Origin: Shewanella piezotolerans WP3
GTDB taxonomy: Bacteria > Pseudomonadota > Gammaproteobacteria > Enterobacterales > Shewanellaceae
Direction of reading: 5' to 3'
Length of the DNA: 64,000 nucleotides
Assembly (NCBI RefSeq): GCF_000014885.1
Contig: NC_011566.1
Location: forward strand, 4,338,501 to 4,402,500
Made by a program: the position numbers and the translations under genes. The notes beneath the pieces are model-generated. The model saw only the letters and a list, made by a program, of their open reading frames with translations, was not told the origin of the DNA and ran no database searches. Numbering within the stretch: position 1 is the stretch's first letter; each line of letters begins with the position of its first letter. Below are positions 26,334 through 35,782 of this stretch, piece after piece.

Positions 26334-27641
26334 ATGTCAACTAAAAGCCCGGTGCATAGTGAGCAATACCCAGCCTCATATTACTTTGCAACAGCAAAAG
26401 AGCTACACCAATCACCGCGATTGGAAGAAGTAATCGATGTTGACGTATGTGTTGTAGGTGGCGGCTTTAGTGGCATTAATACTGCGATAGAACTCGCGCA
26501 AAAAGGCTTTTCTGTCGCGCTACTCGAAGCAAAAAGGATTGGCTGGGGAGCCTCTGGGCGCAATGGTGGAGAGCTTATTCGCGGTATTGGTCATAATATT
26601 GAACAGTTCGAGAATATCATCGGCCGTGAAGGAGTTAACAGCATCGAGCAGATGGGCTTTGAAGCTGTTGATATTGTCAGGCAGCGAGTCAAACAGCATA
26701 ACATCGACTGTAATTTGCAGATGGGCTATTGCGACTTGGCAATAAAACCCAAACATATGCATGAACTCGAAGCTGATCTCGAACACCTGAGCAAAATTGG
26801 TTACGGCAAAAACATGACACTACTCGACAAGTCTCGCGTAAGTGAAGTAATAGGCTCAGACTTCTATCAAGGTGCACTAGTCGATATGGCTAGCGGTCAC
26901 CTACACCCTTTGAATTTGGCGTTAGGTGAAGCCAAGGTTGCTCGCAGTTTAGGGGTAAAAATGTATGAGTACAGCGCGGCAGAGAAGATAATTAAAGGTG
27001 ATAAACCTAAAGTGATGACTGCACATGGTGAGGTAAATTGCCAATACTTGGTGTTGGCAGGTAATGCTTACCTGGGTCACGAACTTGAGAGTAATATTGG
27101 TGGCAAAGTCCTGCCAGCTGGCACTTATATTCTGGCAACAGAACCATTAACGCAAGCACAATGTGACAGCATCATTCCCAAAAATATGGCTTTTGCCGAC
27201 CTAAGAGTCGACCTCGACTACTATCACCTATCAGAAGATAACCGCCTGCTATTCGGCGGTTTGTGCACCTATTCAGGTAAAGATCCTAAAGATATAGAAG
27301 CAGCGCTCAGACCTAATCTTGAAAAAGTATTCCCGCAGCTTAAGGGCGTCCGTATCGATTACGAATGGGGCGGTATGATAGGGATAGGCGCTAACCGCCT
27401 CCCGCAAATAGGTCGCTTGCCAGATGCAAAAAATATCTTCTACGCTCAGGCCTATGCAGGCCACGGTGTAAATGCCACCCATATGGCAGCCAAATTAATT
27501 GCAGAAGCTATCAGCACTCAAGCAGAACGGTTTGATATTTTTGCACAAATACCGCATATGACATTCCCTGGTGGCCCTCACCTACGTTCGCCACTACTAG
27601 CCATGGGCATGTTATACCATAGATTCAGAGATATTTTTTAG
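26334..27641 (+). CDS. puuB: Gamma-glutamylputrescine oxidase (PuuB)
   Basis: The start at 26334 has GGAG 7 bases upstream; an earlier ATG at 26319 lacks one. The 435-residue flavoprotein has VDVCVVGGGFSGINTAIELA (FAD motif), LLEAKRIGWGASGRNGGE and a C-terminal RLPQIGRLPDAKNIFYAQAYAGHGVNATH, typical of PuuB. It should oxidise gamma-glutamylputrescine after PuuA. Position next to puuR with operator-like sites makes it the better puuB candidate of the two paralogues in the window. Confidence 0.9.
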   Translation: MSTKSPVHSEQYPASYYFATAKELHQSPRLEEVIDVDVCVVGGGFSGINTAIELAQKGFSVALLEAKRIGWGASGRNGGELIRGIGHNIEQFENIIGREGVNSIEQMGFEAVDIVRQRVKQHNIDCNLQMGYCDLAIKPKHMHELEADLEHLSKIGYGKNMTLLDKSRVSEVIGSDFYQGALVDMASGHLHPLNLALGEAKVARSLGVKMYEYSAAEKIIKGDKPKVMTAHGEVNCQYLVLAGNAYLGHELESNIGGKVLPAGTYILATEPLTQAQCDSIIPKNMAFADLRVDLDYYHLSEDNRLLFGGLCTYSGKDPKDIEAALRPNLEKVFPQLKGVRIDYEWGGMIGIGANRLPQIGRLPDAKNIFYAQAYAGHGVNATHMAAKLIAEAISTQAERFDIFAQIPHMTFPGGPHLRSPLLAMGMLYHRFRDIF

Positions 27642-27757
27642 AAATTAGAACAGCTTTAAATGGCAGCCGTTTTACTATTAAGCATTGGTAACACTGCAAA
27701 CAGATATAAACGGCTTCTTAACGCATTAACCACTTACCCAGAAAGATGCCAAAAGAC

Positions 27758-28174
27758 CTATTGATACTTTTTCAGCATAAAGTAACGTGCGGGGCTGCCA
27801 GCAAATTCCGGCACAGTTCCTACAACTTCAAAACCTAGCTTTTGGTAAAACTGCGGTGCTTGAAAAGATAAAGTATCGAGCTGAGCAACGAGGCAACCTC
27901 TTTGTTTTGCTTGCTCTTCGGCTTGCTCCATTAATTGCCGTCCAAGACCTGTGCCTCGAGCTGCTTTGTCGACCCACACCACTTCAATTAAAAAGTTTTT
28001 GTAAATGCTGCGGCCAGTAACGCCGCCAATAATATTTCCTGCATCATCTCTGGCGACAACGGACAATGGTTTAGTGTCCTCATCACCCATGTTTTCATTT
28101 CTGTGCAGGCGAAGACCGGCAACTAATGCGTCAAAAACGTTGCGGTCTTCACTGTGTAATACCTCGATTTTCAT
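27758..28174 (-). CDS. GNAT family N-acetyltransferase
   Basis: A protein of 138 residues with the acetyl-CoA loop ARGTGLGRQLMEQAEEQAKQRG (about 73-94) and the downstream FYQKLGFEVVG motif. It transfers an acetyl group to an unknown amine. It is convergent with puuB. A polyamine substrate is possible by location only; nothing in the sequence proves it. Confidence 0.85.
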   Translation of the reverse strand: MKIEVLHSEDRNVFDALVAGLRLHRNENMGDEDTKPLSVVARDDAGNIIGGVTGRSIYKNFLIEVVWVDKAARGTGLGRQLMEQAEEQAKQRGCLVAQLDTLSFQAPQFYQKLGFEVVGTVPEFAGSPARYFMLKKYQ

Positions 28175-28305
28175 AATGGTTTCTCATGGCTTACCATGCT
28201 TGATACAGCAAGGATCTGTAATAGTTTTTATTATTTGAACAACAAGCTAGCACCTGTAACATACTGTTGTAAATAAACGATATGACTCACCCAGGCTAAT
28301 AACCA

Positions 28306-28335
28306 AAAAAGCCTGAAGATTTCTCTACAGGCTTT
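28306..28335 (-). terminator. Terminator on the minus strand
   Basis: Stem AAAAGCCTG / CAGGCTTTT around a 12-base loop, with a run of six T on the minus strand. It would serve the S9 peptidase gene, from which it is now separated by a MITE-like element. Confidence 0.65.
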
Positions 28336-28355
28336 TCATTTTGATAAGCTAACTA

Positions 28356-28634
28356 ATACCAATTGCATTAAGTATTTGAGCAGTTCAGAACCCCTCAGTC
28401 TTTTCAATTCAAAACGCATTGGTAAAGAAATGGTTATTCCCTTTTAAGCCAATGCAAAGCAGAAGTGGAAAGACTGAGGGGCTCACGTAGTGCGGCTGAG
28501 GTAAACAAATTGGCAAACGCTGTATGCTTCGCTATGGGATTTGGATATAGAATAACTATTAGCTCAAACCCCACTACTTGCCTGCAGCGTTTTGAATTCC
28601 CGCTGAATGGTCAAACTTTTAATGCAATTGGTAT
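28356..28634. mobile_element. Palindromic MITE-like element, family A, copy 2
   Basis: Ends ATACCAATTGCATTAA and TTAATGCAATTGGTAT are perfect inverted repeats of 16 bases. The interior is the family A sequence in the opposite orientation to copies 1 and 3. Length is about 279 bases. It fills most of the gap between the GNAT gene and the S9 peptidase gene. Confidence 0.85.
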
Positions 28635-28716
28635 AACTTGATAACTCAAAAATGACTACACATTTTTCGAACGACGTTTCGTCAAGTTCATTATAAATAT
28701 GTTCTATTTGTATTAC

Positions 28717-30645
28717 TTAAAGGTGTTTACTCAAAAATTTACTCAGCTCGTCATAAGCCACTTTTCGGTTCTCGGGGTTATCCAAGAAATGGGTACCATC
28801 TTTAAACTCAATGTAGTTAATATCTAGCTTCTTTTTTGCCTTTTTATAGAAATCTTTAGACTGACTATAACCAACTCGAGTGTCTCTAGTGCCGTGAATA
28901 AGTAATATTGGCGCCTTGATTTTATTAATGTTAGCGATTGCAGATACCTCATCCAACGCTTCAACAGCGTCATCATCACCAAACTTTACAATATTCTCGA
29001 CGTATGAAGATTGGCGCTCTTCGTCTTCAACTAGCACTTTCAAATCGCTAATCCCAGCAATGCTCACTACGCACTTAAAGCGTTCGCTAGCTTGAAATGC
29101 AGCAGTCAGTGCTACATAGCCGCCATAGCTAGCCCCGACAATACAAGCGTCTTTTGTAACAATATTCTGCGTATCTAGCCATGCAACACCATCCATCACA
29201 TCTTGTTGCATCCGTTTGCCCCACTGGTAATAACCATCAGTCTCAAATTTTGTGCCAAAACCTTGAGAGCCTCTAAAGTTCATCTGCAGAACAGCGTAAC
29301 CTCGACTTGCAATGAGCTGAACCAATGGGTCAAAGTAACGCATATCTCTCGCATGGGGTCCACCGTGTGGTAACACGACTAACGCCGGTTTTTCCCCCTC
29401 TTTAAGGCCAACTGGCAGAGTGAGGTAAGCCGGGATCATCAACCCATCGCTTGCTGGGTATTCAATGGCCTGCACGCTAGCAAGTGGCTGTTTCTCCAAA
29501 TGAGGATATTGAGAAAACCATAAGCCCCCTTTATTCGATTTGAGATCTAACCAAAAATACTTACCTGGAGAGTTATCTTTAATCGCAAAAACCAATACTT
29601 TGCTTTGATCTTTGCTTTCACTACTAATGAATACTTCGTAACCTTTCAGTGCCGCTTTTACATCTTCAAAGTGCTGACTGTCTTTTTCATCAAAATAATG
29701 ACGTCTTTGAAAGTCGTCATTCCAGGTTACACCAACTATTTCTCCGCTAGAGTTAGTAATGGTACCGCTAAGGTCAAACTGTTCATGACCAAACAGCTTT
29801 GAATCAAATTGTCCGCTGACTATGTCGTAAAGCCACAAACTTTGACGGCCAGTTTCTCTATCGCTCAAAATATATGCCTGACTACCATCATCAGTTAAAC
29901 CTTGAACACTAAAGGTAGCACCTTCACCCATCTTTCTTTTATGCAACAAAGCAAAATCTTCGTCTTCTGTTTTACGATACCAAGTACTTATAAAGTGGCC
30001 TTTTTCTTGAAATAAGCTCTTCGCTTTCTCCCCTCCAACTCCAAAACGAATAACGCCTTTAGCATCAGGGTACCAAGCGCCAACTTCATATTTATTCGCA
30101 AATTGCTTATCAAAGCCACCATCAGATAGATCGACCTTAAATACACTGTATGCTTTATCTCTTTGATCATATGTGCTGATCAGCACGTGCTCTGGCTCAT
30201 TCTTTAGTGTTGACGTTAACTGATAAGATTGCACCTCATGAAAACTTTGCTTACTCATCCGTTTATTGATGAGTTCTCGTACCTTCTTGGTCTTAACATT
30301 AATGCCATAAAGTCTAGATACTCTGTAGTACATACCGTTGAAATAGCCCGGGTAACTGGTACCAATAATCACATACTCACTGCCAGACCAGCGAACAAAG
30401 TCGACTCTATCTTTAGCTTTTTTCAGCTGAGCGAGCCCAGTAATGTTTGCTGAACCGAACGCAGACAAAACGACCAAAGGACCATTCTCAGTATTATAAA
30501 TAGCGACAATAGACTCGCCATTTGGCGAGACCTGGGGAGATTCAATCATTTTGAGATTAGAAAAACTTTCGACAGGAATGCTATTTGTCGCAGCAGCGCA
30601 GGGCAAGGTGAACACCAGTGCCAGTATTTTAATCCACTTATCCAT
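28717..30645 (-). CDS. Prolyl oligopeptidase family (S9) serine peptidase, exported
   Basis: The start at 30645 gives a clean signal peptide (MDKWIKILALVFTLPCAAAT); an upstream ATG at 30660 adds five residues and has no better ribosome site. The 642-residue protein has an N-terminal beta-propeller-like part and a C-terminal alpha/beta-hydrolase. The catalytic Ser is in GASYGGY, the Asp in HGTRDTRVGY and the His in DGTHFLDN. It probably cleaves short peptides in the periplasm. No operon partners. Confidence 0.88.
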   Translation of the reverse strand: MDKWIKILALVFTLPCAAATNSIPVESFSNLKMIESPQVSPNGESIVAIYNTENGPLVVLSAFGSANITGLAQLKKAKDRVDFVRWSGSEYVIIGTSYPGYFNGMYYRVSRLYGINVKTKKVRELINKRMSKQSFHEVQSYQLTSTLKNEPEHVLISTYDQRDKAYSVFKVDLSDGGFDKQFANKYEVGAWYPDAKGVIRFGVGGEKAKSLFQEKGHFISTWYRKTEDEDFALLHKRKMGEGATFSVQGLTDDGSQAYILSDRETGRQSLWLYDIVSGQFDSKLFGHEQFDLSGTITNSSGEIVGVTWNDDFQRRHYFDEKDSQHFEDVKAALKGYEVFISSESKDQSKVLVFAIKDNSPGKYFWLDLKSNKGGLWFSQYPHLEKQPLASVQAIEYPASDGLMIPAYLTLPVGLKEGEKPALVVLPHGGPHARDMRYFDPLVQLIASRGYAVLQMNFRGSQGFGTKFETDGYYQWGKRMQQDVMDGVAWLDTQNIVTKDACIVGASYGGYVALTAAFQASERFKCVVSIAGISDLKVLVEDEERQSSYVENIVKFGDDDAVEALDEVSAIANINKIKAPILLIHGTRDTRVGYSQSKDFYKKAKKKLDINYIEFKDGTHFLDNPENRKVAYDELSKFLSKHL

Positions 30646-30757
30646 ATGTATAAATTCCATTATGCGATGACAATTTGTTATCTATTAAAAACCGACCAAC
30701 CATAACAACTTCGCAACAATTTTCATAATTACAAATTCACACTCACAAACCTCCCTA

Positions 30758-31261
30758 TCAATCGACCTCGAAGACCATCGCCTGTACCATGATCTTTGAG
30801 CCTTCTCTAAGTGGCTCAAGTTCCGGCCGGGCTTGAAAACCTAGCTTTTGGTAGAGCGTAATAGCCGCTGCGTTATCAATCGTCACCAACAGATTAACTT
30901 CGGCGATGGCTAGGTCTCCGCACCAATCAAGTATTTTTTTCAGCAACAGTCTACCAATACCTTGGCCGCGTGCACTTTTGGCTACCCACATTTGATATAC
31001 ATGAGCACAGCGATCACCACCGTTATGCAGTACACCAAACGCCAAACCAACCGCTGTGCCATCAATAAATGCAACTAATGGCAACTGCGCTGTAACTGTT
31101 GCAGCTGTTAAACGGGCCCGCCATGTCGCTTCAGTAAAAAGCTGTTCTTTTTCAAAAGTGGATCCAAATGAGTCGGGGGCATCTTGTAATGATGCCAAGC
31201 GTAAACGCTTATACTCGCGCCAATCTTGCTCCGTTAATTGCCTTACTTCTATCGAAGCCAT
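30758..31261 (-). CDS. GNAT family N-acetyltransferase
   Basis: A protein of 167 residues with the acetyl-CoA binding segment WVAKSARGQGIGRLLLKKIL and the ITLYQKLGF motif. The substrate is unknown. The next gene on this side, an AraC-type regulator, is divergent from it. It shows no close similarity to the other GNAT protein of the window beyond the shared fold. Confidence 0.85.
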   Translation of the reverse strand: MASIEVRQLTEQDWREYKRLRLASLQDAPDSFGSTFEKEQLFTEATWRARLTAATVTAQLPLVAFIDGTAVGLAFGVLHNGGDRCAHVYQMWVAKSARGQGIGRLLLKKILDWCGDLAIAEVNLLVTIDNAAAITLYQKLGFQARPELEPLREGSKIMVQAMVFEVD

Positions 31262-31411
31262 AACAGCTATACCTTTCCATTTTTATGCCATTGTCATCAC
31301 CCAGACTACATAACAGGATGAATTATAACCATATCAATTTTATAGATTTTAACGCTACAATCACCACACAGGTTAAGATATAACATCGACTAAGCAGAAG
31401 TGGAGTGAGCT

Positions 31412-32443
31412 TTGACAACCGCAAAATACAGCACTATTGCCGCTTGGTCGTTAGCGATTGCCCGGGCTCTCAGCGCAAGTAATATAGACGCAAATACCTT
31501 ATTTAAACGCGCGGGTTTATCTCTGCCTCAGCTAGAAGCCGAACCCGACTCACGGGTGGCGATTGATAAAATGACCTTGCTTTGGCAGGCAGCAGAGCAA
31601 GAATCTGGCTCTGCGGCTTTTGGACTTACCGTTGGCCAATATGCTTACCCAATAAACTTTCGCGCCCTTGGCGCACTCATGCTAAGCAGTGATACGCTCG
31701 CCCAAGCCTTTGAAACCTTGCCCGACTACGCTGCTCTAGTGAGTAATTCAGCGGTAATTAGCTTACAACGTACCCCGCAGCTACTTGGGTTTACAATCAT
31801 CCCACTTAATGGCGTTGAGATCAGCGATCTCGCGATTGATGCCTTTTTCGCCAGCTTGATGTTGCACGGTAAACAGATGATTGGTCATAGCGACTTTGTC
31901 CGAAAAGTTGACCTGCTCAGAGCAATACCTAAGTCACAACAAGCTTGGTCTGACATGTTTGGCTGCCCGGTGACGATGGCTGCAGACAGCAACTGTATGT
32001 GGATGGACCGCACCATGCTTGAGCAGACCGTTATCAGTAGAAATCGCCATCTAGCACAGCACAATGAACAAGTTGTCAGGCAGTATCTAAATAACATGCA
32101 AGCGTTAAGCTGGCAGGAAAAAACCAGCCAAGGGATCCATGCCCTACTGGTTAATGGCGAGCCAACAGCGCTTAGAATTGCGCAGATGTACAACATCAGT
32201 GAGCGCAGTTTAAGCCGTTACCTCAAGCTTGAAGGGACTGGATTTAGGGCCTTGTTGAAGTTAAAGCGCCAAGAGCTGGCCCGTCATTATCTGCTGAATA
32301 CTCAGATGTCCGTTAGCGCATTATCAGACACTTTAGGCTACAGCAGTGTCAGTAATTTCAGCCGTTCCTTTAGCCAGTGGAGCGGCGTTAGCCCGGCAAA
32401 TTATCGCCTGCTATCTAAAGATAATTTCAAAGTCACAAGCTAA
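31412..32443 (+). CDS. AraC-type transcriptional regulator (arabinose-binding-like N-terminus)
   Basis: The start is TTG at 31412 with TGGAG 8 bases upstream. The 343-residue product has the AraC_binding_2-like N-terminal domain (YSTIAAWSLAIARALSASNID, typical of OruR/ArgR-like regulators) and a C-terminal double HTH. ALRIAQMYNISERSLSRYLKLEG and VSALSDTLGYSSVSNFSRSFSQWSG mark the two HTH units. It lies 82 bases before the alkylsulfatase gene in the same direction and most likely activates it. Confidence 0.9.
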   Translation: MTTAKYSTIAAWSLAIARALSASNIDANTLFKRAGLSLPQLEAEPDSRVAIDKMTLLWQAAEQESGSAAFGLTVGQYAYPINFRALGALMLSSDTLAQAFETLPDYAALVSNSAVISLQRTPQLLGFTIIPLNGVEISDLAIDAFFASLMLHGKQMIGHSDFVRKVDLLRAIPKSQQAWSDMFGCPVTMAADSNCMWMDRTMLEQTVISRNRHLAQHNEQVVRQYLNNMQALSWQEKTSQGIHALLVNGEPTALRIAQMYNISERSLSRYLKLEGTGFRALLKLKRQELARHYLLNTQMSVSALSDTLGYSSVSNFSRSFSQWSGVSPANYRLLSKDNFKVTS

Positions 32444-32525
32444 GTTGGCGAAAAATGATAACTAACTCGTTATCAACTTGTAATAACTTACGGTTAATTG
32501 TTAATTCCCTAGCCAGTGAGTCATT

Positions 32526-34562
32526 ATGCCAAGTCAATCTTCACAATACTGTTTTCCCTTCACCTCCGGCACCTCTTTGCCGCTGTTGGTTGCTAGTTTA
32601 GCCGCAATACTGTTAGCTGGATGTCAGCCAAATCAAACGCTCACTGATGACAGTAGCAATGATGACTATGGCTTTACCGCGGCAAGTAGCCATACCATCA
32701 ATGCAAATAAAGCGCTGTTGGATGAGCTCCCTTTTGCAGACACCCAAGACTTTACCGATGCCAAACGCGGTTTCATCGCCAGAATGCCTAAACTGGTTGT
32801 GACTGATGAACAAGGTAAAACTATTTGGGATAGAACCGCTTACGATTTCATTACTGGAGAAGCCCCTAGCAGCGTCAATCCGAGCCTTTGGCGCCAAGCA
32901 ACACTGAACAACATTGATGGCCTATTTAAAGTCACCGAAGGCGTATATCAACTACGTGGCTTTGATTTAGCCAATATGACGGTGATTGCAGGCAAGACTG
33001 GCTGGATAGTGGTAGACCCGTTAACCACCGCAGAAACGGCTAAAACTGCATTTGAGTTTCTTAAGCAGCAGTTAGGAGAACGACCGATTAGCGCCATTTT
33101 ATTTACCCATAGCCACATGGATCACTTTGGCGGTGCACTCGGCTTACTTGAAACCAATACCCAGAAGAACAACTCCCTAGAAGAGATAGACATTATCGCC
33201 CCAGCAGGCTTTATGCATGAAGCCACCAGTGAAAACGTCATGGCTGGCACCGCAATGAGCCGTCGCGCCATGTATATGTACGGTAAACAACTTCCTCGCT
33301 CAGCGAGGGGGCATATTGGTTCTGGTTTAGGTAAAGAGCCAGCATTTGGACAATTTGGCATTTTGAGCCCCACCACCGTCATTGAGCAAGACTCAACGCA
33401 ACTCATCGATGGGGTACCGTTTGAGTTTCAAATTGTCTCTGGCAGTGAAGCGCCAGCTGAATTTACCTTTTTCCTACCAGAGCAGCAGGCTTATTGCGGC
33501 GCAGAACTGGTCTCTAAAAACATGCATAATCTCTATACCCTGCGCGGCGCCAAGGTGCGCGATGCGCTAACATGGAGCAGCTCGATTGATAAAGCGCTCA
33601 ATGCGCAGCGCGACACCAAGGTATATTTTGGTAGTCACCACTGGCCAATTTGGGGGCAAGAGCCAATCAATCACTTTTTAGAAACCCAGCGCGATACCTA
33701 TAAATATATCCACGACCAGTCTGTGCGTATGCTTAATGCTGGGCTTACTCCAGCAGAGATAGCCGAAGCGATTGAAATGCCGCCGGCGCTGGCAAATACT
33801 TTCTCTAGTCGCGGCTACTACGGCACAGCTAAACACAATGCTAAAGCGGTATATCAAGCCTATTTAGGCTGGTATGACGCCAACCCCGTTCACTTAGATC
33901 CGCTACCAGCAGTCGAGTCAGCAGAAAAATATGTCGCGTTGCTGGGCGGCGCTGACAATATTATCAAGCAGACTGAAATCGCCATAGCAGACGGCGAATA
34001 TCGCTGGGCGGCAGAGCTCATTAACCACCTTGTGGTGGCTGATGATAGCAACAGCCGTGCTAAAGAGCTGTTGGCTTCAAGCTACGATCAACTCGGGTAT
34101 CAGGCTGAGTCAGCACCTTGGCGTGATGTGTACCTGAGCGCGGCCTATGAACTGCGACATGGTAGTCCAGAGACTGGCATTGATTTGGCCTCCATGAAAC
34201 AAATCTTACTGCGATCGCCAGTCGAGAACTTTCTGCAATCGATGGCATCAAGGGTTATAGGGCCAAAGGCATTTGGTGATGAGTTTGAACTTAATATCTA
34301 CTTTACTGACCTTGATAAGAACTACGTGCTAACGCTTAAAAATGCAGTGCTGCACCACAAACTGGCCCAAAAATCTCTCAGTGCAAATGCCACGCTTAAC
34401 ATCAGTCACGAACTGTTTATCGACCTGATTATTGGTAAGGCTGGCGTAAAGGATGTGCTATTTTCAGATGAGTTAGAAATTGAGGGCAGTAAGATTGATT
34501 TAGCCAGTTTCTTTTCCAAACTGGATAAGCCTAAAGGGGTGTTTAATATCGTCACTCCGTAA
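32526..34562 (+). CDS. Alkyl sulfatase (SdsA/BDS1 type, metallo-beta-lactamase fold), lipoprotein
   Basis: A protein of 678 residues with a lipoprotein signal (AAILLAGC, Cys about 36). The metal-binding motif THSHMDHFGG (about 194-203) is followed by further ligands in YCGAELVSKN and GSHHWPIWG. An alkylsulfatase dimerisation region (about 415-550) and a C-terminal SCP2-like domain come next. This class hydrolyses primary alkyl sulfates such as SDS; most homologues are secreted soluble enzymes, so the lipid anchor is notable. With assT it is the second sulfate-ester enzyme in the window. Confidence 0.9.
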   Translation: MPSQSSQYCFPFTSGTSLPLLVASLAAILLAGCQPNQTLTDDSSNDDYGFTAASSHTINANKALLDELPFADTQDFTDAKRGFIARMPKLVVTDEQGKTIWDRTAYDFITGEAPSSVNPSLWRQATLNNIDGLFKVTEGVYQLRGFDLANMTVIAGKTGWIVVDPLTTAETAKTAFEFLKQQLGERPISAILFTHSHMDHFGGALGLLETNTQKNNSLEEIDIIAPAGFMHEATSENVMAGTAMSRRAMYMYGKQLPRSARGHIGSGLGKEPAFGQFGILSPTTVIEQDSTQLIDGVPFEFQIVSGSEAPAEFTFFLPEQQAYCGAELVSKNMHNLYTLRGAKVRDALTWSSSIDKALNAQRDTKVYFGSHHWPIWGQEPINHFLETQRDTYKYIHDQSVRMLNAGLTPAEIAEAIEMPPALANTFSSRGYYGTAKHNAKAVYQAYLGWYDANPVHLDPLPAVESAEKYVALLGGADNIIKQTEIAIADGEYRWAAELINHLVVADDSNSRAKELLASSYDQLGYQAESAPWRDVYLSAAYELRHGSPETGIDLASMKQILLRSPVENFLQSMASRVIGPKAFGDEFELNIYFTDLDKNYVLTLKNAVLHHKLAQKSLSANATLNISHELFIDLIIGKAGVKDVLFSDELEIEGSKIDLASFFSKLDKPKGVFNIVTP

Positions 34563-34583
34563 GGTTTATAGGTTCAATATTAA

Positions 34584-34622
34584 GCGGCTAGCCCATAGTT
34601 TAGATACTATGAACTAGCCGCG
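34584..34622. terminator. Hairpin after the alkylsulfatase gene
   Basis: GCGGCTAG and CTAGCCGC flank an inner partly paired segment (ATAGT/ACTAT). No long T-run follows, so it is a probable but not classical terminator. Confidence 0.6.
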
Positions 34623-34724
34623 TCATCATTCATTAAGCCTGTCCATATTGATTCTAATCAAGTCAAGCATAGATAAGAGGTCGCAATGGATGGCGTCAAC
34701 TTTTGCTGTCTATGTATTTCTTTC

Positions 34725-34897
34725 CCTCAACCCAGCCTCTGCGGTGGTCGTAGTTTTTACCTGTGTATTTATCATCACCACACACTTTTTGTTTCGACAG
34801 CATGCATGCCGAACGACGCGGCTGCAGCAGTGATAATAGGGACTTCTTACCAAATAAAGAGCTCAATACTAATGAGGGTTCGTCTTGGCCGTGGCAT
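34725..34897 (-). pseudogene. Broken 5-prime end of a REP-associated transposase
   Basis: The minus strand begins MPRPRRTLISIE exactly like the intact transposase whose start is at 39735. It then loses frame, resumes with CGDDKYTGKNYDHRRGWVE, and ends abruptly. Nucleotides 34728-34787 align almost base for base with 39591-39649. The preceding bases (34668-34720) are a degraded copy of the REP-like repeat. The IS3-type element at 34906 interrupts its ribosome-binding site. Confidence 0.8.
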
Positions 34898-34913
34898 GCA
34901 ACCTCTGTAGTGG

Positions 34914-35735
34914 TCAACTAATATTGGCCACGATCTTAGAGTTTAACCAAAACAATCGTTCTGATTCATTAGGTGTCAGTCCGCCGTTATATTGGTGCGG
35001 GCGAAGCTGACAATAATATCCAATTATGTATCGTGTAATTTCTTGCTGAGCTTCAGCAAAGCTACGATACCCTATTGGTGGTATCCATTCTGTCTTAAGG
35101 CTCCTAAAAAAGCGTTCCATTGGACTATTATCCCAACAGTTCCCACGTCGAGATAAACTTTGCTTGAGCTGATATCGCCATAATAGTTGTCGATATCTTC
35201 TGCTTGTATAGTGAGTCCCTTGATCGCTATGGAGCATAACACCTTTAGGTTTTCCACGACCTTCATAGGCCATCGAAAGCGCTTTGCCCGTTAAACGGCT
35301 ATCAGGTGATAACGACATAGCCCAGCCAATGACTTTACGAGCAAATAGATCAATCACAACCGCTAAGTACATCCAGCGGTTACCTGCCCACACGTAGGTG
35401 ACATCACCAACCCAAACTTCATTCGGAGCGGTGACAGCGAATTGTCGACCTAGGTGATTAGGGATTTCGATGTGCTCTAGTGTCGCTTTTCGGTATCTGT
35501 GCTTAGGTACCTGACAACTCACTATACCAAGCTCCTTCATCAGCTTAGTGGCGCGATAACGGCTTAACGAGATACCTTGCTGGCTAACCATATCTGCAAC
35601 CGTCCTAGCTCCTGCCGAGCCGTTACTTGCAGTATGTACTTCGCTAACTAGACTTCGAAGCTTTACTTTATCTGCGTTTATGGTTATTGGCCGTTTTCTC
35701 CAATACTTGTAACTACTACGATGAATACTGAACAC
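34914..35735 (-). CDS. IS3-family transposase OrfB (DDE integrase domain)
   Basis: A protein of 273 residues from the first ATG, with an HTH_21-like start and an rve integrase core. The catalytic acids are D in WVGDVTYVWAG, D in MLHSDQGTHYTS and E in SPMERFFRSLK. The frame is open upstream of the ATG and joins the OrfA frame at the A7 run 35825-35831, so the active transposase is probably an OrfAB fusion made by -1 frameshifting. It looks intact. Confidence 0.93.
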   Translation of the reverse strand: MFSIHRSSYKYWRKRPITINADKVKLRSLVSEVHTASNGSAGARTVADMVSQQGISLSRYRATKLMKELGIVSCQVPKHRYRKATLEHIEIPNHLGRQFAVTAPNEVWVGDVTYVWAGNRWMYLAVVIDLFARKVIGWAMSLSPDSRLTGKALSMAYEGRGKPKGVMLHSDQGTHYTSRRYRQLLWRYQLKQSLSRRGNCWDNSPMERFFRSLKTEWIPPIGYRSFAEAQQEITRYIIGYYCQLRPHQYNGGLTPNESERLFWLNSKIVANIS

Positions 35736-35782
35736 TTCGCATAATGTTTTTATGCTGTAGCTCTGCCTGAGTTTCTCAATTA

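Noticed and set aside
34696..34917. A 73-residue frame next to the IS element as a separate gene
   Set aside because: It is the broken N-terminus of the RAYT transposase read in shifted frames, running into the IS end.
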